From NCBI GenBank assembly GCA_016987375.1, contig PJRA01000313.1:1165405-1229404 (forward strand): 64,000 nucleotides of DNA, written 5' to 3'. The notes under the pieces were generated by a model that saw only the letters and a program-made list of their open reading frames with translations, ran no database searches and was not told the DNA's origin. Source of the DNA: Brachionus koreanus (Eukaryota; Rotifera; Eurotatoria; Ploima; Brachionidae). Below, piece by piece: positions 36,542 to 48,663 of this stretch. The first letter of the stretch is position 1, and each line of letters opens with the position of its first letter. A program made the position numbers and the translations under genes.

Positions 36542-37751
36542 TTAAAATTTGCCCTCTTTTATACCAGGAAAGCTTCTTAAAAGTTCTAATGGAATAGGGA
36601 ATACAATAGTGGAGTTTTTTTCAGCTGCAATGTGAGTAAGAGTCTGTAAGTAACGCAACTGTAGGGCAACTGGACTTTGATTTATTGTATCGGCTGCTAA
36701 TTTCAATGAAACTGAAGCTTTTTGTTCTCCTTCGGCTGCTATTACTTTAGCTCTAGCTTCTCGAGCTGCTTCAGCCTCTGTGGCCATGGCACGTTGCATT
36801 TGAACAGGCAATTTTACATCCTTCCTATTTATCAAAATTTATCATCTTCAAAAACCCAAAAATTTTAAATCTTACACTTCTACTCTTTCTACTTTTACAC
36901 CCCTAAAATTAAAATAAATTAAATATTGAAAAAAAAAATCTATTTACCATTCGTCAGTGGCATGGTCCAAAATTTCCTTAGAAATTATTAAAATTTTAAA
37001 CTAAAATAAAAAAAATCAATAAAAATTATACCTGCATATGATGCGAAATAGATTCTTTATCACTTAAAATTTCATGTAATGACTTAGTGCCGAGAATATT
37101 TCTTAAAGTAGTGGCTGCAAGCAATTGAGTAGAGTATCTTGAATTAGCGATTTTGGTCACAGACTGAATTGGATCCGAAATTCTGAAATAAACTACTGCA
37201 TCGACTGTAACAGTTACTGAATCTTTAGTCAAAATTTCTTGTGGCGGCACATCAAAAGTTACTGATCTTTAATGTTTCAATTATTTTTAAATTAAAATGA
37301 AAAAAAAAAAACCTTAAGTCCACGGTTACAATCGAATCAATGCCTTTTTAATTGTCAATTAGTTTTTTTTTTGAAAATTAGAATAAAATTATTATACATG
37401 GAACAATAAAGAATAGACCAGGTCCTTTAGCTCCTCCGGACAAAATTCTACCTAGACGAAATATGACTGCTCTTTCATACTCTTTGACAATCTAGAAATA
37501 ACAGATTAAAAAAGATGCTAAAATTTCTCAAAACAACTAATATTAGTTTTTTTACCTTTATGCTCATAGGTAATGAAATTGGAAATGTTATTACAATAAG
37601 AATATAAGACAAAAATGTGAGTATAGAGCCACAAAAATTCGAGTCATCAACCTCTTCAACTGGCTGTCTTCCTTTCAAAAAAAATGGTTAATTTAGTCAC
37701 AATATGTGTTTTTATTTCATTCATGTCCAAAAAACCTTCTGATTTGATCAT
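36542..37751 (-). CDS. Stomatin-family protein STO-6
   Basis: Exons 5' to 3': 37751-37736, 37671-37556, 37491-37398, 37343-37313, 37266-37032, 36976-36948, 36902-36876, 36824-36542; 276 residues. The first exon encodes MIKSE plus one base and splices to '[17 protein letters not shown]'. Hairpin with proline ([13 protein letters not shown]), then [66 protein letters not shown] and [20 protein letters not shown]. The Trp codon is split by a phase-2 intron (TG|G, 36903-36947, 45 nt). The 16-nt first exon is inferred from frame and splice sites only. Confidence 0.85.
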
Positions 37752-38541
37752 TTTGTTCAAAATAAATTTATTAAATCTAAAAATAAAAAAAGCATCGATT
37801 TTTTTCTTTTATACCTTAGCTGTTTATCTTTTTCATGACGACTATCTTTTAAATTTATAATTTTGAAATTTAAAAAAAATGTTAATTTTAAACCAAATAC
37901 ATTATCTAATTAAACAAGATAAATTAAAATTTCAAGATAAAATGCGCATATTTTCAAAAAATAAACCTCTATTTTAGCAGTTTAAATATTTTGCTTAAAT
38001 TTTTAAACAGTTTAAATAACAATAAAGGTCTTGGTATTTTAAACAAAAATCTAGTTATAAATTAAATTTTTTAACTTTTGCTTAGCAAGACGTGTATACA
38101 ATTGTTTAACTCTTTTAATTTAACTTAAACTAATGGGTTTCTAATTTTTAACTTCTATTTTAATTTTGATTAATTCTAAAATCAGTTTAATCAGTTTATT
38201 TTTATGAACACATAGAGCGAGAAAATTAACAAGTAAATTTATAACATGTGGCGAGGATATTTTTATTATACTTAATACTTTTATTATACTTAAATCTTAT
38301 TTTAAAAATTCAAAGCTAAACTAAATTAAGTACTAATAAAAATTTATCTATAAAATTTAAAAAAAAATGAGTTTTATATTGAAAATATTTAAAAAAAAAA
38401 TTTATTTAAATTAAAACGCTTTTTATTTTTTTATTACCATTTGATTTAAAATTCAAATATTAAAATAAATTAAACACATAGAACGACCAAAATTTAGTCA
38501 TAATTATCAAGTTTTAAATTTGCTAATTCACAAAGCTAATT
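37752..38541. other. STO-6/STO-7 intergenic
   Basis: AT-rich spacer holding the STO-6 promoter and STO-7 3' flank. Nothing recognisable. Confidence 0.5.
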
Positions 38542-39610
38542 TTAATTAGATTTTGGATTGACAGCGCCAGGCAATGATCGTAAAAGTTCGATCGGTATAG
38601 GAAAAACAATAGTTGAATTTTTTTCTGCGGCAATATCAGTCAATGTCTGCAAATATCTGAGCTGTAAAGCTACCGGATTTTTATTGATTGTATCGGCTGC
38701 TTCTTTCAGAGCCACTGACGCTTTTTGCTCTCCTTCAGCTGCGACCAATTTAGCCCTGGCGTCTCTTGTAGCTTCTGCCTCAGTTGCCATGGCTCTTTGC
38801 ATTTCAACTGGAAGACGAACATCTTTTCTAAATTGAAAAATTAGTCTTCTCTTCTATAAAAAATTCTGTAAAAAATTTTACAATTCAATTCTCTCTACTT
38901 TAACACCCCAATCATCAGTAGCCAAGTCAAGCATGTTCTAAAAACTTAATTGTTAAAATGAAACTAAAAAATCAGAAAAAAATTACTTGCATACGCAAAG
39001 CTAGAGATTCTTTATCGACCAATATTTCTTGTAAAGTTTTTGTGCCAAGGATATTTCGTAGTGATGTGGCTGCTAATAGACGCGTGGAATATTGAGCATT
39101 TGCTACCTTGTTCACCGATCTGACTGGATCAAATATTCTATAATAAACCACCGCATCAACTGTGATTGTAACTGAGTCTTTGGTCAAAATTTCTTGTGGT
39201 GGCACGTCAAAAGTAACTGTTCTTAGATCTATTGTAGTTATTTCATCAATACATGGAAGAACAAAGAACAATCCGGGGCCTTTAGCTCCACCGCTTAGGT
39301 TACGGCCCAAGCGAAATATTACCTAAAAAAATTTTTAAAAAATTCTAATATTGTTTCTAATCTAATAAAAATTTTACTGCTCGTTCATATTCTTGAACTA
39401 CTTTGAAACAAAAAATAAAAGAGATTGGAAAACTAATAAACGCAAGAAAATAGGATAGAATGACCAACAAACTTGAGCAAATATCATTTTGGTGTTCTTG
39501 CACTTCTGTCGGATTTTCAATCAAACCTTTATTAAATTTTATTATTTGCCTAAAACAAATAAAAATTTAATCATACTTGTCCTCTGTTGTTTGGTTATTT
39601 CTTCGGCCAT
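38542..39610 (-). CDS. Stomatin-family protein STO-7
   Basis: Exons 5' to 3': 39610-39577, 39526-39378, 39322-38987, 38937-38882, 38827-38542; 286 residues. It begins [19 protein letters not shown], then the hairpin '[19 protein letters not shown]' (proline kept), [54 protein letters not shown], and a C-terminal block with [17 protein letters not shown]. One 336-nt exon covers the SPFH core that other members split into three or four, so this copy has lost introns. The Trp codon is intact within a 56-nt exon. Confidence 0.9.
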
Positions 39611-41589
39611 TTTAAATTCACAACGAATTCGAATTTTTACTTATCTGAACTAAAATATAAAAAGCTAAATGAAATAAAGATTTATTGATTCTTTAACTGA
39701 GAGAATGGCTGATTGATTTTTGATTTTTCATTTAACATTTTTATGCTAAAAAATGTAGTGCTATTGGCACAGTTTTGCAAACTCTCCAGTGGTTTAAATC
39801 AATGCATTAATCATTGATTAGAAATAATTTATCGATTTATCATGCTAGAGCAAAATTTTGTATCAATATTAAAAAAATAGTGATAGATTTTCGCCTTAAT
39901 AAAATTCTAAAATTAAAGGAAATAATATCTCATGTAAAATGCATCTGAATGATAGTACCTGCAAGGCCAATTTGATTTATACAAGAAAAACATTTAATTA
40001 AATCTGAAAGGTGTATTTAAAATAGTTCTCAATTTTACTGATTAAATGAGCTTTGAAAACTAGCTAATTGAGTTTATGAAAAAAAAAAATGCCAAATAAT
40101 ATAAACTTTAATCGTGTTATTGATAATGATGGATTTCGTGCTAGTTATTTTATTTTATCAAAAAATTCTATCTTAATCTTTAAATAAATTTCATTCTCAG
40201 GTTTCTAATAAAATCTGATTTATTTAAACTTTTCATTAAAATATATTATAATCAAATTAAAATCTAGAATAGGAAAATGAAAAATCAAATTCAATTACAA
40301 AAATACTGACTATGTAGACTTTTTTTATGCTTTACCTAAAGCAAATTTGATTAAGATTTGTATTTTTGTTTATACTAGACTTTTCGCTGCCGCTTTAATT
40401 TAAATAATAAATTTTAGTTAGCAATTAATAGTGTCTCGAGAGATATTCTATCTTAAGTTCGATTCGGAAATTTGCAAAATTCGATACTAAAAAGACTAAT
40501 TTATTCAGAAAACGAAATTGTATTAACTAGATTTAGCAGTTTCTTAACAGCCAAGTGAATTGTCCCAAAAGAATATGATTTTTTTGTGATTTGTTTCGCA
40601 AAGCTTCATTTTGGCGTTTATTTTCAACTTCTTTTACAGTAAACACTCAAATATAGAAAAAAGTAATAAATAAATAGCTTTTTATTTTTTAATAAGAAGA
40701 TTATTTTTTTTCGGCTTTGATCATTGATATTATTTTAGTCCTTTTTGTCAGATTAGATTTAGTGTTTTGAATTTTTAATTTCAAATATTATTTTGAAAAG
40801 ATGTTTAAAATTTTTAAGTAAAAAGAACATTAAAATTTATCAAAAATTTTTCTTTTCCTATTTTTTTCCTCCCTAGGAACAAACAATTTACTTAGAAATT
40901 TAGAGTAAATTTTTAAGTTTCATGTGACGCATGTTTTTTCGACTGATTTTTCACGGATGTTTTATTATTATTTTTACTTAATACTTGGAAAAATCAAAAC
41001 CATGATTTTATTATTAATTTTTCGTCCTAATTTTTAATTAAAACATTCTGATGCCTAAAAATTTCAAATTTTTTAGATTTATAATATACTTTAAATTTGA
41101 TTATGTTGTTTTAATTTAAACAAAAAATATTTAAGCCATATTTAGAAAGATTTAATTATTTACTTAATCTAAATGGAGCATTTGATTAAGCTGTCTGAAT
41201 GCTAAATTAATAAATTTGATTGTGTCAGAGAAAAGTTTGAAATTTTACTTTTTCAAAATGAAAACTATTACGAAAAAATTTCACACAATTCAGTCTTAGA
41301 TGATTATTTTTTAGGTTTCTTGTCAAATCATGTTTCTCTTTTTTTAAAAAAATATATCTCAACTATCTTTATAAATTATTTAGATCATATTTCCATTAGT
41401 TTATTTTAAATCAGACAAAAAAATTATAAATATCGTATAAAATCGATTACAAACAAAATAAAAATAAAAGATATTAAAAATAATTAAGAATAGACAGTAG
41501 ATATTAAAATATTCAATAATTCTAAATTTGAGTAAAAAATTGAAAAACAATAAAGTGAAAGTCAACCATTAGTAGTAAATCTTATGTGA
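39611..41589. other. STO-7 upstream intergenic
   Basis: 2 kb of AT-rich sequence without a supported gene, ending at the retroelement fragments. Confidence 0.5.
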
Positions 41590-41960
41590 AAAGAACTTTG
41601 GAAAATTTATAAAACATAATTTGAAATGGGATGTTCAAGTTAGACACAGAACTGCATGAGCGAATAGGATACTGGGTTTAATCAGAAATTGGTCTAAATT
41701 TCTTAAGAAACAAAACACTATAGTTTTAAACGAATGACTTGTTAGACCTCATCTATAGTCATCATCACAAACAAAGTCAAGACAATTTGGAACAAATTAC
41801 GAACAGATATTTTAAATGCACAGAGTTTAAAAATTTAAAGGCAAAACTGGACGTCTGGATTAAAGAAAATTTTTGTTATAGCGACAACTACAGCTCTATA
41901 GGGCTCTACTTGAATTTGTTCACAGTTTAAGTTGCTGTTTTACATACTACTACTACTAAT
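41590..41960 (+). mobile_element. 3' end of a decayed non-LTR retrotransposon, plus strand
   Basis: Broken translations give 'ANRILGLIRNWSKFLKK', then 'LVRPHL' (compare LYKxLVRPHLEYA), then 'TIWNKLRTDILNAQSLK' and 'AKLDVWIKENF' (compare WNxLPxxIVxAxSLNxFKxKLDxxL), ending at a stop at 41928-41930. A (TAC)n tail follows (~41942-41958). This matches the C-terminus and microsatellite tail of CR1/Jockey-like elements. Confidence 0.7.
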
Positions 41961-41989
41961 TATTTAATTACACTTTAGTAATAGTAAAA

Positions 41990-42660
41990 GTAGTAGTTGA
42001 TGTTGCTGCGGCATCTGACATGTTTTACATGAGCTCATCACGGCTATTTGGCCGTGTGGAATTGTAGCAACATATTCCATTGAACTTATCTTATAAGCGA
42101 TTTTTAAACCAGCGATTGACTTTCACCACATTTTATGGCAACTTGTTCCAATGCTAGACTACCCTTTTTGAGAGAAAGGCATGTCTGGCACTTAGTGCAG
42201 CTGCAAAATTGTTTCTAATTTGAGTAGGAAAGCTTTTTCTCTAAACTCTGATGCTATTTCCCCTTAACGCTGCTACATAACCCTTCTTTTTCTGATTTTA
42301 GTAGATATCTGATCAGGTCCATCTATTTCAAACCATTAACTAATTTGTAAATTTCATTTTCAGTCTTGTCAATCCCAATTTAGCCTCTTTCCTAAAGCAT
42401 ATTTCTTAAAGACATATGTATTTTTGTTGCTCTCTCTTGTACCTATCATAATTGGATTCCAAACCGGCAATGCGTAGTATAGCTTGGGTCTCACCATGTA
42501 TTTATGCAATCGTATCCACAGCTTTTCCTCTTTACTTGTAAACGTTCGCTTTATCATTTAAGTCATTTCCATATGATTCCATTCTATTTTAAATGCAGTC
42601 AGATGGGTAATTTATGTACAGAATAAATAGCAGGGATCAAAGAGCTGATCCAATTTTTTT
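41990..42660 (-). mobile_element. 3' end of a second decayed non-LTR retrotransposon, minus strand
   Basis: On the minus strand a 62-codon open piece (42369-42557) contains 'LWIRLHKYMVRPKLYYALPVWNP', the typical reverse-transcriptase C-terminal 'LYKxLVRPxLEYAxPVW' segment. Downstream, in shifted frames, are pieces matching the WNxLP...SVNxFKxxLD terminus (around 42080-42160). Upstream pieces near 42600-42660 resemble '..LLFxLYINDL' and 'ADDxKLxEN'. A CTACTACT-type tail (~41990-42000) faces the tail of the plus-strand copy. Confidence 0.65.
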
Positions 42661-42928
42661 AATTAATATTTATTTAAAAAGAAAAAGATAAAATTTTTAT
42701 TGAAATACTTTTTATCAAACCGCACAAGTATTAGAATATAAAAAATAAAAAATAACTGATTTGATAATAATTTAAGAGCTATTTTTTTTTAAAATCAATT
42801 GTGAAATAAAATTGTTTAAATTGGTTTATATAAAAATAAATTCTAAAATAAAATCATTTATTTAGAATAAAGTTTAATAATAGTATTATCAAAATTAAGT
42901 TTATCTAATAATTTGTGTTGAAATAATT

Positions 42929-45557
42929 TTAAGCTGATTTTTTTGTAAATGAATTAAGCATTTCAATCGGAATTGGAAATATTATTGTTGAATTCTTTTC
43001 GGCTGAAATGTTGGTCAAAGTCTGCAAATATCTGAGTTGTAGAGCTACTGGACTTTGATTAATGGTATCAGCAGCTTGTTTTAAGGCAATAGAAGCTTTT
43101 TGCTCTCCTTCGGCTGCAATTACTTTAGCTCTGGCTTCACGACTTGACTCGGCTTCAGTTGCCATTGCCCGCTGCATTTGCGCAGGAAGCCTTACATCTT
43201 TGCTAAAATTATAAACAAATTAGATCTTCATTAAAACTAAAATTAAATAAACATACACTTCAACTCGTTCTACTTTAACTCCCCTATTTTAAAATTAATT
43301 AACTTAATTTTCAAAAAGATATTATTGAAATTTACCAAATATCTGTAGCAGCATCTAAGTATTCCTAATAAGAAAAATTAAAATTTTAACCTTAAGATCT
43401 GTGGAAACTTAATCAGTACTTGAATTGTATTAGATATGTTTTCTTTGTCTTGTAAAATTTCTTGAAGAGTCTTAGTACCTAGTACGTTTCTAAGAGTAGT
43501 TGCGGCTAGAAGTCTTGTTGAATATTGGGCATTTTCAATTTTAGTCACGGACAAAACTGGACTAAATATTCTGAAATAAACAACAGCATCAACTGTTGTA
43601 GTAACTGAATCTTTTGTCAAAACTTCTTGAGGTGGAACATCAAAAGTAACCGTTCTGTGAATATAAAAAATTATCTTAGAAAAATTTAAGCCTAAAATAA
43701 ACCTTAAATCAATTGTTGTAATAGTATCAATACATGGGAGAATAAAAAATAGGCCAGGTCCTTTTGCACCACCCAAACTTCTACCTAATCGAAAAATAAC
43801 AGCTCTTTCGTACTCTTTTACTATCTAAATTTAAAAAAAAAATTAAGATATTTATTTTGTTTTTTATTATTTATTTTTACTTTAATACAACAGCATAAAC
43901 TAAACGGGAATGTTATTACTACTAAAAAATATGAAAAACCAATTAGTAGATATCCACAAAGACCAAATCCATCCGGAGTTTCATTCGGATCTAAAAAAAT
44001 CTAGAACTTTTTTGTCTAATAAATTTTAAAAAAATACCATCGTTATTTTTAGCAGAATTTTTATTCTCTATCTCCAATTGGAGAGTTTCAGATTCATAAG
44101 GTTGCCTTTGCATTAAATTTGAATTTTCTACTTTATTATTTCTCTTAAAAATAAAGTTTTAATTTTTAAAAAAAAAGTACATATAAAATTTCTTTATTTA
44201 TAGTCAAAAATAAATTTGATATTTGTTTTTTTTTTAATTTTGGTAAAAGGTATATTTGAATCATAATTAGAAAATACTGTTATACCTTAACCATATACAC
44301 GACAAATGAAATTTTACAACTGTCAATTTGAAAAAAATAAAAAAATTTGTTTTTATACCATTATGTATATGGTTGAATGTTTCTTTTGAATTGAAATTTC
44401 AATGCTAAAATCTTAATTTTACCAAAATTTTTTATTTTAAATATTCAAATTTAAACCGTTACTTAACAACACCACAATTAATTAACATTTTAGCTAATGT
44501 TAAATACGTAAAATGTTAATGTAAATAAAGGTGCATTAATAAATTTAAAAAAAAAATCATAAAAATTACGTCATTAATTTAAAAGCCTTACTAAAAATGA
44601 TTGATAAAAAATTTTAGTTTATGTAAAACTATTTGAATTAACGCAAATAAAGTGCATCTTGAGGCATTAAAAATTTAGATTTAAAATTTAAAATTAAAAG
44701 TACTTTTTAGATTTAAAAACAGAAAAAAAACTAAATGAACATAAATTCGTGATTAGAGTTTTTTTCCATGATGTTTTAGTATACTTTTAACTTAATATTA
44801 ATTTTTTTCTCTTTAAATCACAAAACTAGCGTCAATTTTGACAGCAACATTTTTTTTTCTAGTTAAAATATAGAAATTTACATTTCTTTTATTGTGAAAT
44901 TCGGAAATCGATTATTTTAAAGCGACTTTATTAAATATTTATCGATTAAATAATTTTATTCCAACATTTTGAAATCAACGGAACAATTGAAATTTGTGTT
45001 ATATTTTTTTTAAAAATAAATTGAGCCTAGATTAAAATAAAACATTTATTAAAAATTATAGAAAATAAACTTGAAAAAATTTAATTGAAACTAGAAAAAA
45101 TTTGACCTTAAGTTATTTTTAAACTAGATTCGCCAATTAAACTAGTTGTTAAAATAGGTTAAAATATTTAAATTATTACAATTTATTATTAAAATAGATG
45201 AAATGCCTCTAAAAAATACAAAACAAATTTTTTTTTTCTTTTACTAAAAAACCTATTTTTCTTTTGATTAGCTGAAGGTAAACAAAACCGGAAAATGATA
45301 AAATATAAAAATATGGGAATTGTATGCATGAAAATTATTTTTATTAAATTATTGGTTTATGATCTCATAAAATGATTTTAATTACTTACAAAATTTTTGA
45401 GGCCAAGGTTGTTAGTATCTTTAGGGGTTGCCTCTCGAATTGATTTTGATTTTTCACTAATCGATGGAGTAAAAGGCTAAATCAAAGAAAATTTAAAAAT
45501 TACTTATTCAATTAATTTAGCTTGTATTACTAGCAAAGATGGATTAGAATAGTACAT
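42929..45557 (-). CDS. Stomatin-family protein STO-8 with extended N-terminus
   Basis: Exons 5' to 3': 45557-45531, 45476-45390, 44143-44038, 43990-43881, 43824-43703, 43654-43420, 43364-43336, 43283-43257, 43202-42929; 338 residues. The N-terminus (MYYSNPSLL, then [20 protein letters not shown], then [14 protein letters not shown]) is polar and disordered. The core follows: [14 protein letters not shown], hairpin with proline ([12 protein letters not shown]), [53 protein letters not shown] shorter product could start at the ATG 44113. The first two exons are inferred from coding-like sequence, splice sites and frame. The Trp codon is split by a 52-nt phase-2 intron. The last exon is shared almost exactly with STO-4. 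Confidence 0.82.
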
Positions 45558-47129
45558 TTTGGACAATTAATTCAGTTTTTAAATTTTATTTCTTTTTAAT
45601 TTTAACTAACAGAAATACTAAAAGAACTTTGATATGGAATTTACTAGTTTATTTACTATGAGATTACTAGAATAATTCTAAAATTTCTTGAAATGCTAAA
45701 TTTGTCGGATAATTTTACAGCTATATCTCAAAATCACATATTTGAAAATTTACTTAAAATAAAAGTTAAAAGTAGATTCTTTTAATCGTAATCCTCTAGG
45801 TTAATTTAATTTCATTAATATTCTGTAAAAATTTTATAAATCAAATTTTTAAATCATATCTGATTTCATTCAATAATTAGTTTTGCATGCTTAATTAGAT
45901 TTATAGCCCTAAAAATCGAAATAAGAAAATTTTTATTCTAAAATGCTTAGGTTGAAAAACTCTTCTTAATAAATAAATTTTTTTAATTTTAGTGAAAATT
46001 CACTTGGAATTTCGTATTAATTTAAAACAATATATTTTTTTTCTTTTCATTATTTTGAAAATTGAAATTTATTCATTGTATGCTTATTTTTGATCAAAAT
46101 TTTCAAACATTTGATTTTTAAATAGTAAGATATTAAAATAATAGAGAAATAATTTGATTTTTTTTTGAATATTTTTATTAATTAATTGTTCGATTCAAAG
46201 CTTTCCTTTGATAAAATAAATAAATAAAAAATTTTTAAAAATTTTATAATTGAATGAATTAACTAAACACGAATTTTTAGATAAATTCAAAATTAAAGAA
46301 AAATTTTCTTTTTAGAAAAATAATTATGAATTATTTAAAAATTAATAATAAAAAATTCTCTTAAAAAAACAAATTCAAAAATAAAAAAAAACACAATCTT
46401 AAGTCTTAAGTATTCTTAAATAAAACTGTTTCAAGAGAAAAATAAATTGAAAACTTATATTTACTTAATATTTTTAATAATTGAAAAATTTGAAAATTCT
46501 CAAAATTTAATTGCTTACGTTTAAGTTAATATTTTTAGATAATTAAAGGCCAAGATTCAATTTTAAATAGAAAAATAGCTCTTTAAAAGGTTTTGAAAAT
46601 TATTTAGTAATTAAAAAATGAGATAAAATTAAGCTTGATAATTTTCTAAATTTATCTAAATTGCTATTATCAATCATAATTTTTAATGAAAACTAAAATC
46701 AACTAATAATAAGTACATATGAATAAACTTCATATTCATTTAGATTTAAAAATAAGAAAAAAAACTATTTAATTTAATATTTTCAAAAATAGATAAGTAA
46801 ATTACATCATATTTCGAAAAGTCAACTTAAAACATTTTAATTTTTTAATTAAAAAACTAAATGCTAATTTAAGTTTCCGTCAAAGAGATTCTTGAAATTT
46901 TTGGATCTATTTTTCCCTATTTTATTTTTGAGCTATTTTTCAAAAAAAATTATTATGATGATTATCAAAAATAAGATCAAAATTATCTCAATTTTAATCA
47001 GAAAGACAAAATGCATGTTCACATACTTCTAATAATAATAAATTAAGAACATAATAAAATAATTAAATATTAAATTTGAAATTTTTAAAAAAAAAATATT
47101 TAAATGATCATTTTTAAATTTCCAGACAA
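45558..47129. other. Divergent STO-8/SYS1 intergenic
   Basis: 1.6 kb of AT-rich sequence between head-to-head genes, so it contains both promoters. A TTTCCAG acceptor at 47118-47124, six bases before the SYS1 ATG, suggests a spliced 5' UTR exon somewhere in this stretch. Confidence 0.45.
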
Positions 47130-47669
47130 ATGAGTAAATTCCGAAGTAAAATATGGGATCCTTGGCTAATAATATCCCAAATTATTTCAATGCAATTTCA
47201 ATTTTACTCAACGCTTCTATTTATTAATTTTATAAATGCCCGATTATTGAATATTTTTAACTCGAATCCGAACAATTTTTATTCACTTGAAAATATATTT
47301 GATCATCGTTTAGTGAATCTTAAGAATTCAAATAATACTTTGTTATGTCTAAATATTTTATTAACATCATTAATTAGGTAATCAGAATAATTTTTTAAAC
47401 AAAAATTTATATTTTCAAAATTTTTTAGTGCTCTTTTTCTTTGGAAATTGGTCAACAGGTCTAAACAGTGTCTCGATTTTACCATCACCATATTTTCGTA
47501 TCATATTATCAGTAGCTGGATCTATGTCGGTTCGTTCCCATCTACATTTATGTTTTGGTTTATTGTTGTTGTAGGCGCTACGACAATGACTTTATTGAGT
47601 GAATATCTATGTATGCAATCGGCACTTAAAGAAATACCCTTATCTCTTGTTCCGAGAGCAAATCTTTGA
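47130..47669 (+). CDS. SYS1: SYS1 Golgi trafficking protein
   Basis: Exons 47130-47377 and 47429-47669; 162 residues, close to human SYS1 (~156). The start 'MSKFRSKIWDPWLIISQI' matches the SYS1 N-terminus (FRSYVWDPxLILSQI). Exon 2 carries 'RSKQCLDFTITIF', 'SSWIYVGSFPSTFMFW', 'EYLCMQSALKEIPLS' and 'PRANL', all SYS1 hallmarks. Four hydrophobic segments are visible, as expected for the tetraspanning Golgi membrane protein. Family role: receptor for the ARFRP1/Arl3 GTPase at the trans-Golgi, upstream of Arl1-golgin recruitment. It sits inside the stomatin cluster with no evident functional tie to it. Confidence 0.95.
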
Positions 47670-48663
47670 ATTTCCATCCTCATCAAATGATTAGTTCATT
47701 ATAGCAAAAATTAATTTAATAAAATTTTCTTTTTTTCTTTAAGAGTGCTCAATGGAAATAAAAATTTTCATTTCATTCTTTGTATAATAATTATCATCCA
47801 GATTGATTAAAGTATTGGAGCAATTAAATGATTTAAATGAGTTTTTTTAATAATAAAAGCTTAATTAAAAAACCTAAAATTTAACTGACTTGATGAAAAG
47901 ACTTATTTAAAAAATTTCATCAAATATAAATATTTGCTAAATGTGTTTTTTATTTTTTGTTAATCAAAAATAAAATAATATTTTTTTTTAAATCCGTTTG
48001 ACTCTTAACTAATTATTTTTATCTGGAAATGAAAAAATAGAAAATGAAGCCAAATTATTTGGATTTTTTTCCGGGCATTTTTTGTTATTTTAAATTATCT
48101 GGATTTAATTTAAAGCAGAAATTGATGTAGTTTTATAATCAAAGATTACAAAAAGGTTAATTTTTTTGTTAATTGAAAGAAATAAGAATATTATTAATCT
48201 TATTAGATTTACTGAAAATTCCTCTTTCAAAATATTTCAGCTTAAATTAAGAAGATTTACCATTTTAATGTAAGGATAAAAATTCATTTTTTTAAATTGG
48301 TTGACATTATTTTCATTCTAATAGCTAAGAAATAATAAATCAATTGCTTAAAAGGATAATTTTTTTAATATTTTTTCTAAACCTTGTTGCTACCAAATGA
48401 ACCTATTAGCTTAATAAGAAGTAGCATTTTAAGTTAAAACTTCTGCATATTTAAGCCTGACTAATCAATAATTTGCTGATAATGATTATTTAATATTTGC
48501 TTTTATTGAACATCTTTGAATGTTGTTTATTCTAATCTTAAATTAACCGAATGATGCCGATTTGAGTTTTTTCCAGACTCAAATAGTAACAAAAAAAATC
48601 TATTTATAAAAATAATTTTTGTATGTTATTTTATTTTTCATTTTAGATCAAAAGAATAACAAT
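47670..48663. other. SYS1/STO-9 intergenic
   Basis: AT-rich 1-kb spacer. An A/T-rich tract with AG dinucleotides just before 48664 fits a short 5' UTR. Confidence 0.45.

Noticed and set aside
38558..38836. 92-codon plus-strand frame
   Set aside because: Exact antisense of the conserved last exon of STO-7.
41739..41930. 63-codon frame as an independent gene
   Set aside because: Its sequence is the C-terminus of a non-LTR retrotransposon protein (AKLDVWIKENF) and it lies in a decayed element.
47303..47491. 62-codon minus-strand frame
   Set aside because: Antisense across the SYS1 exon-intron-exon junction.
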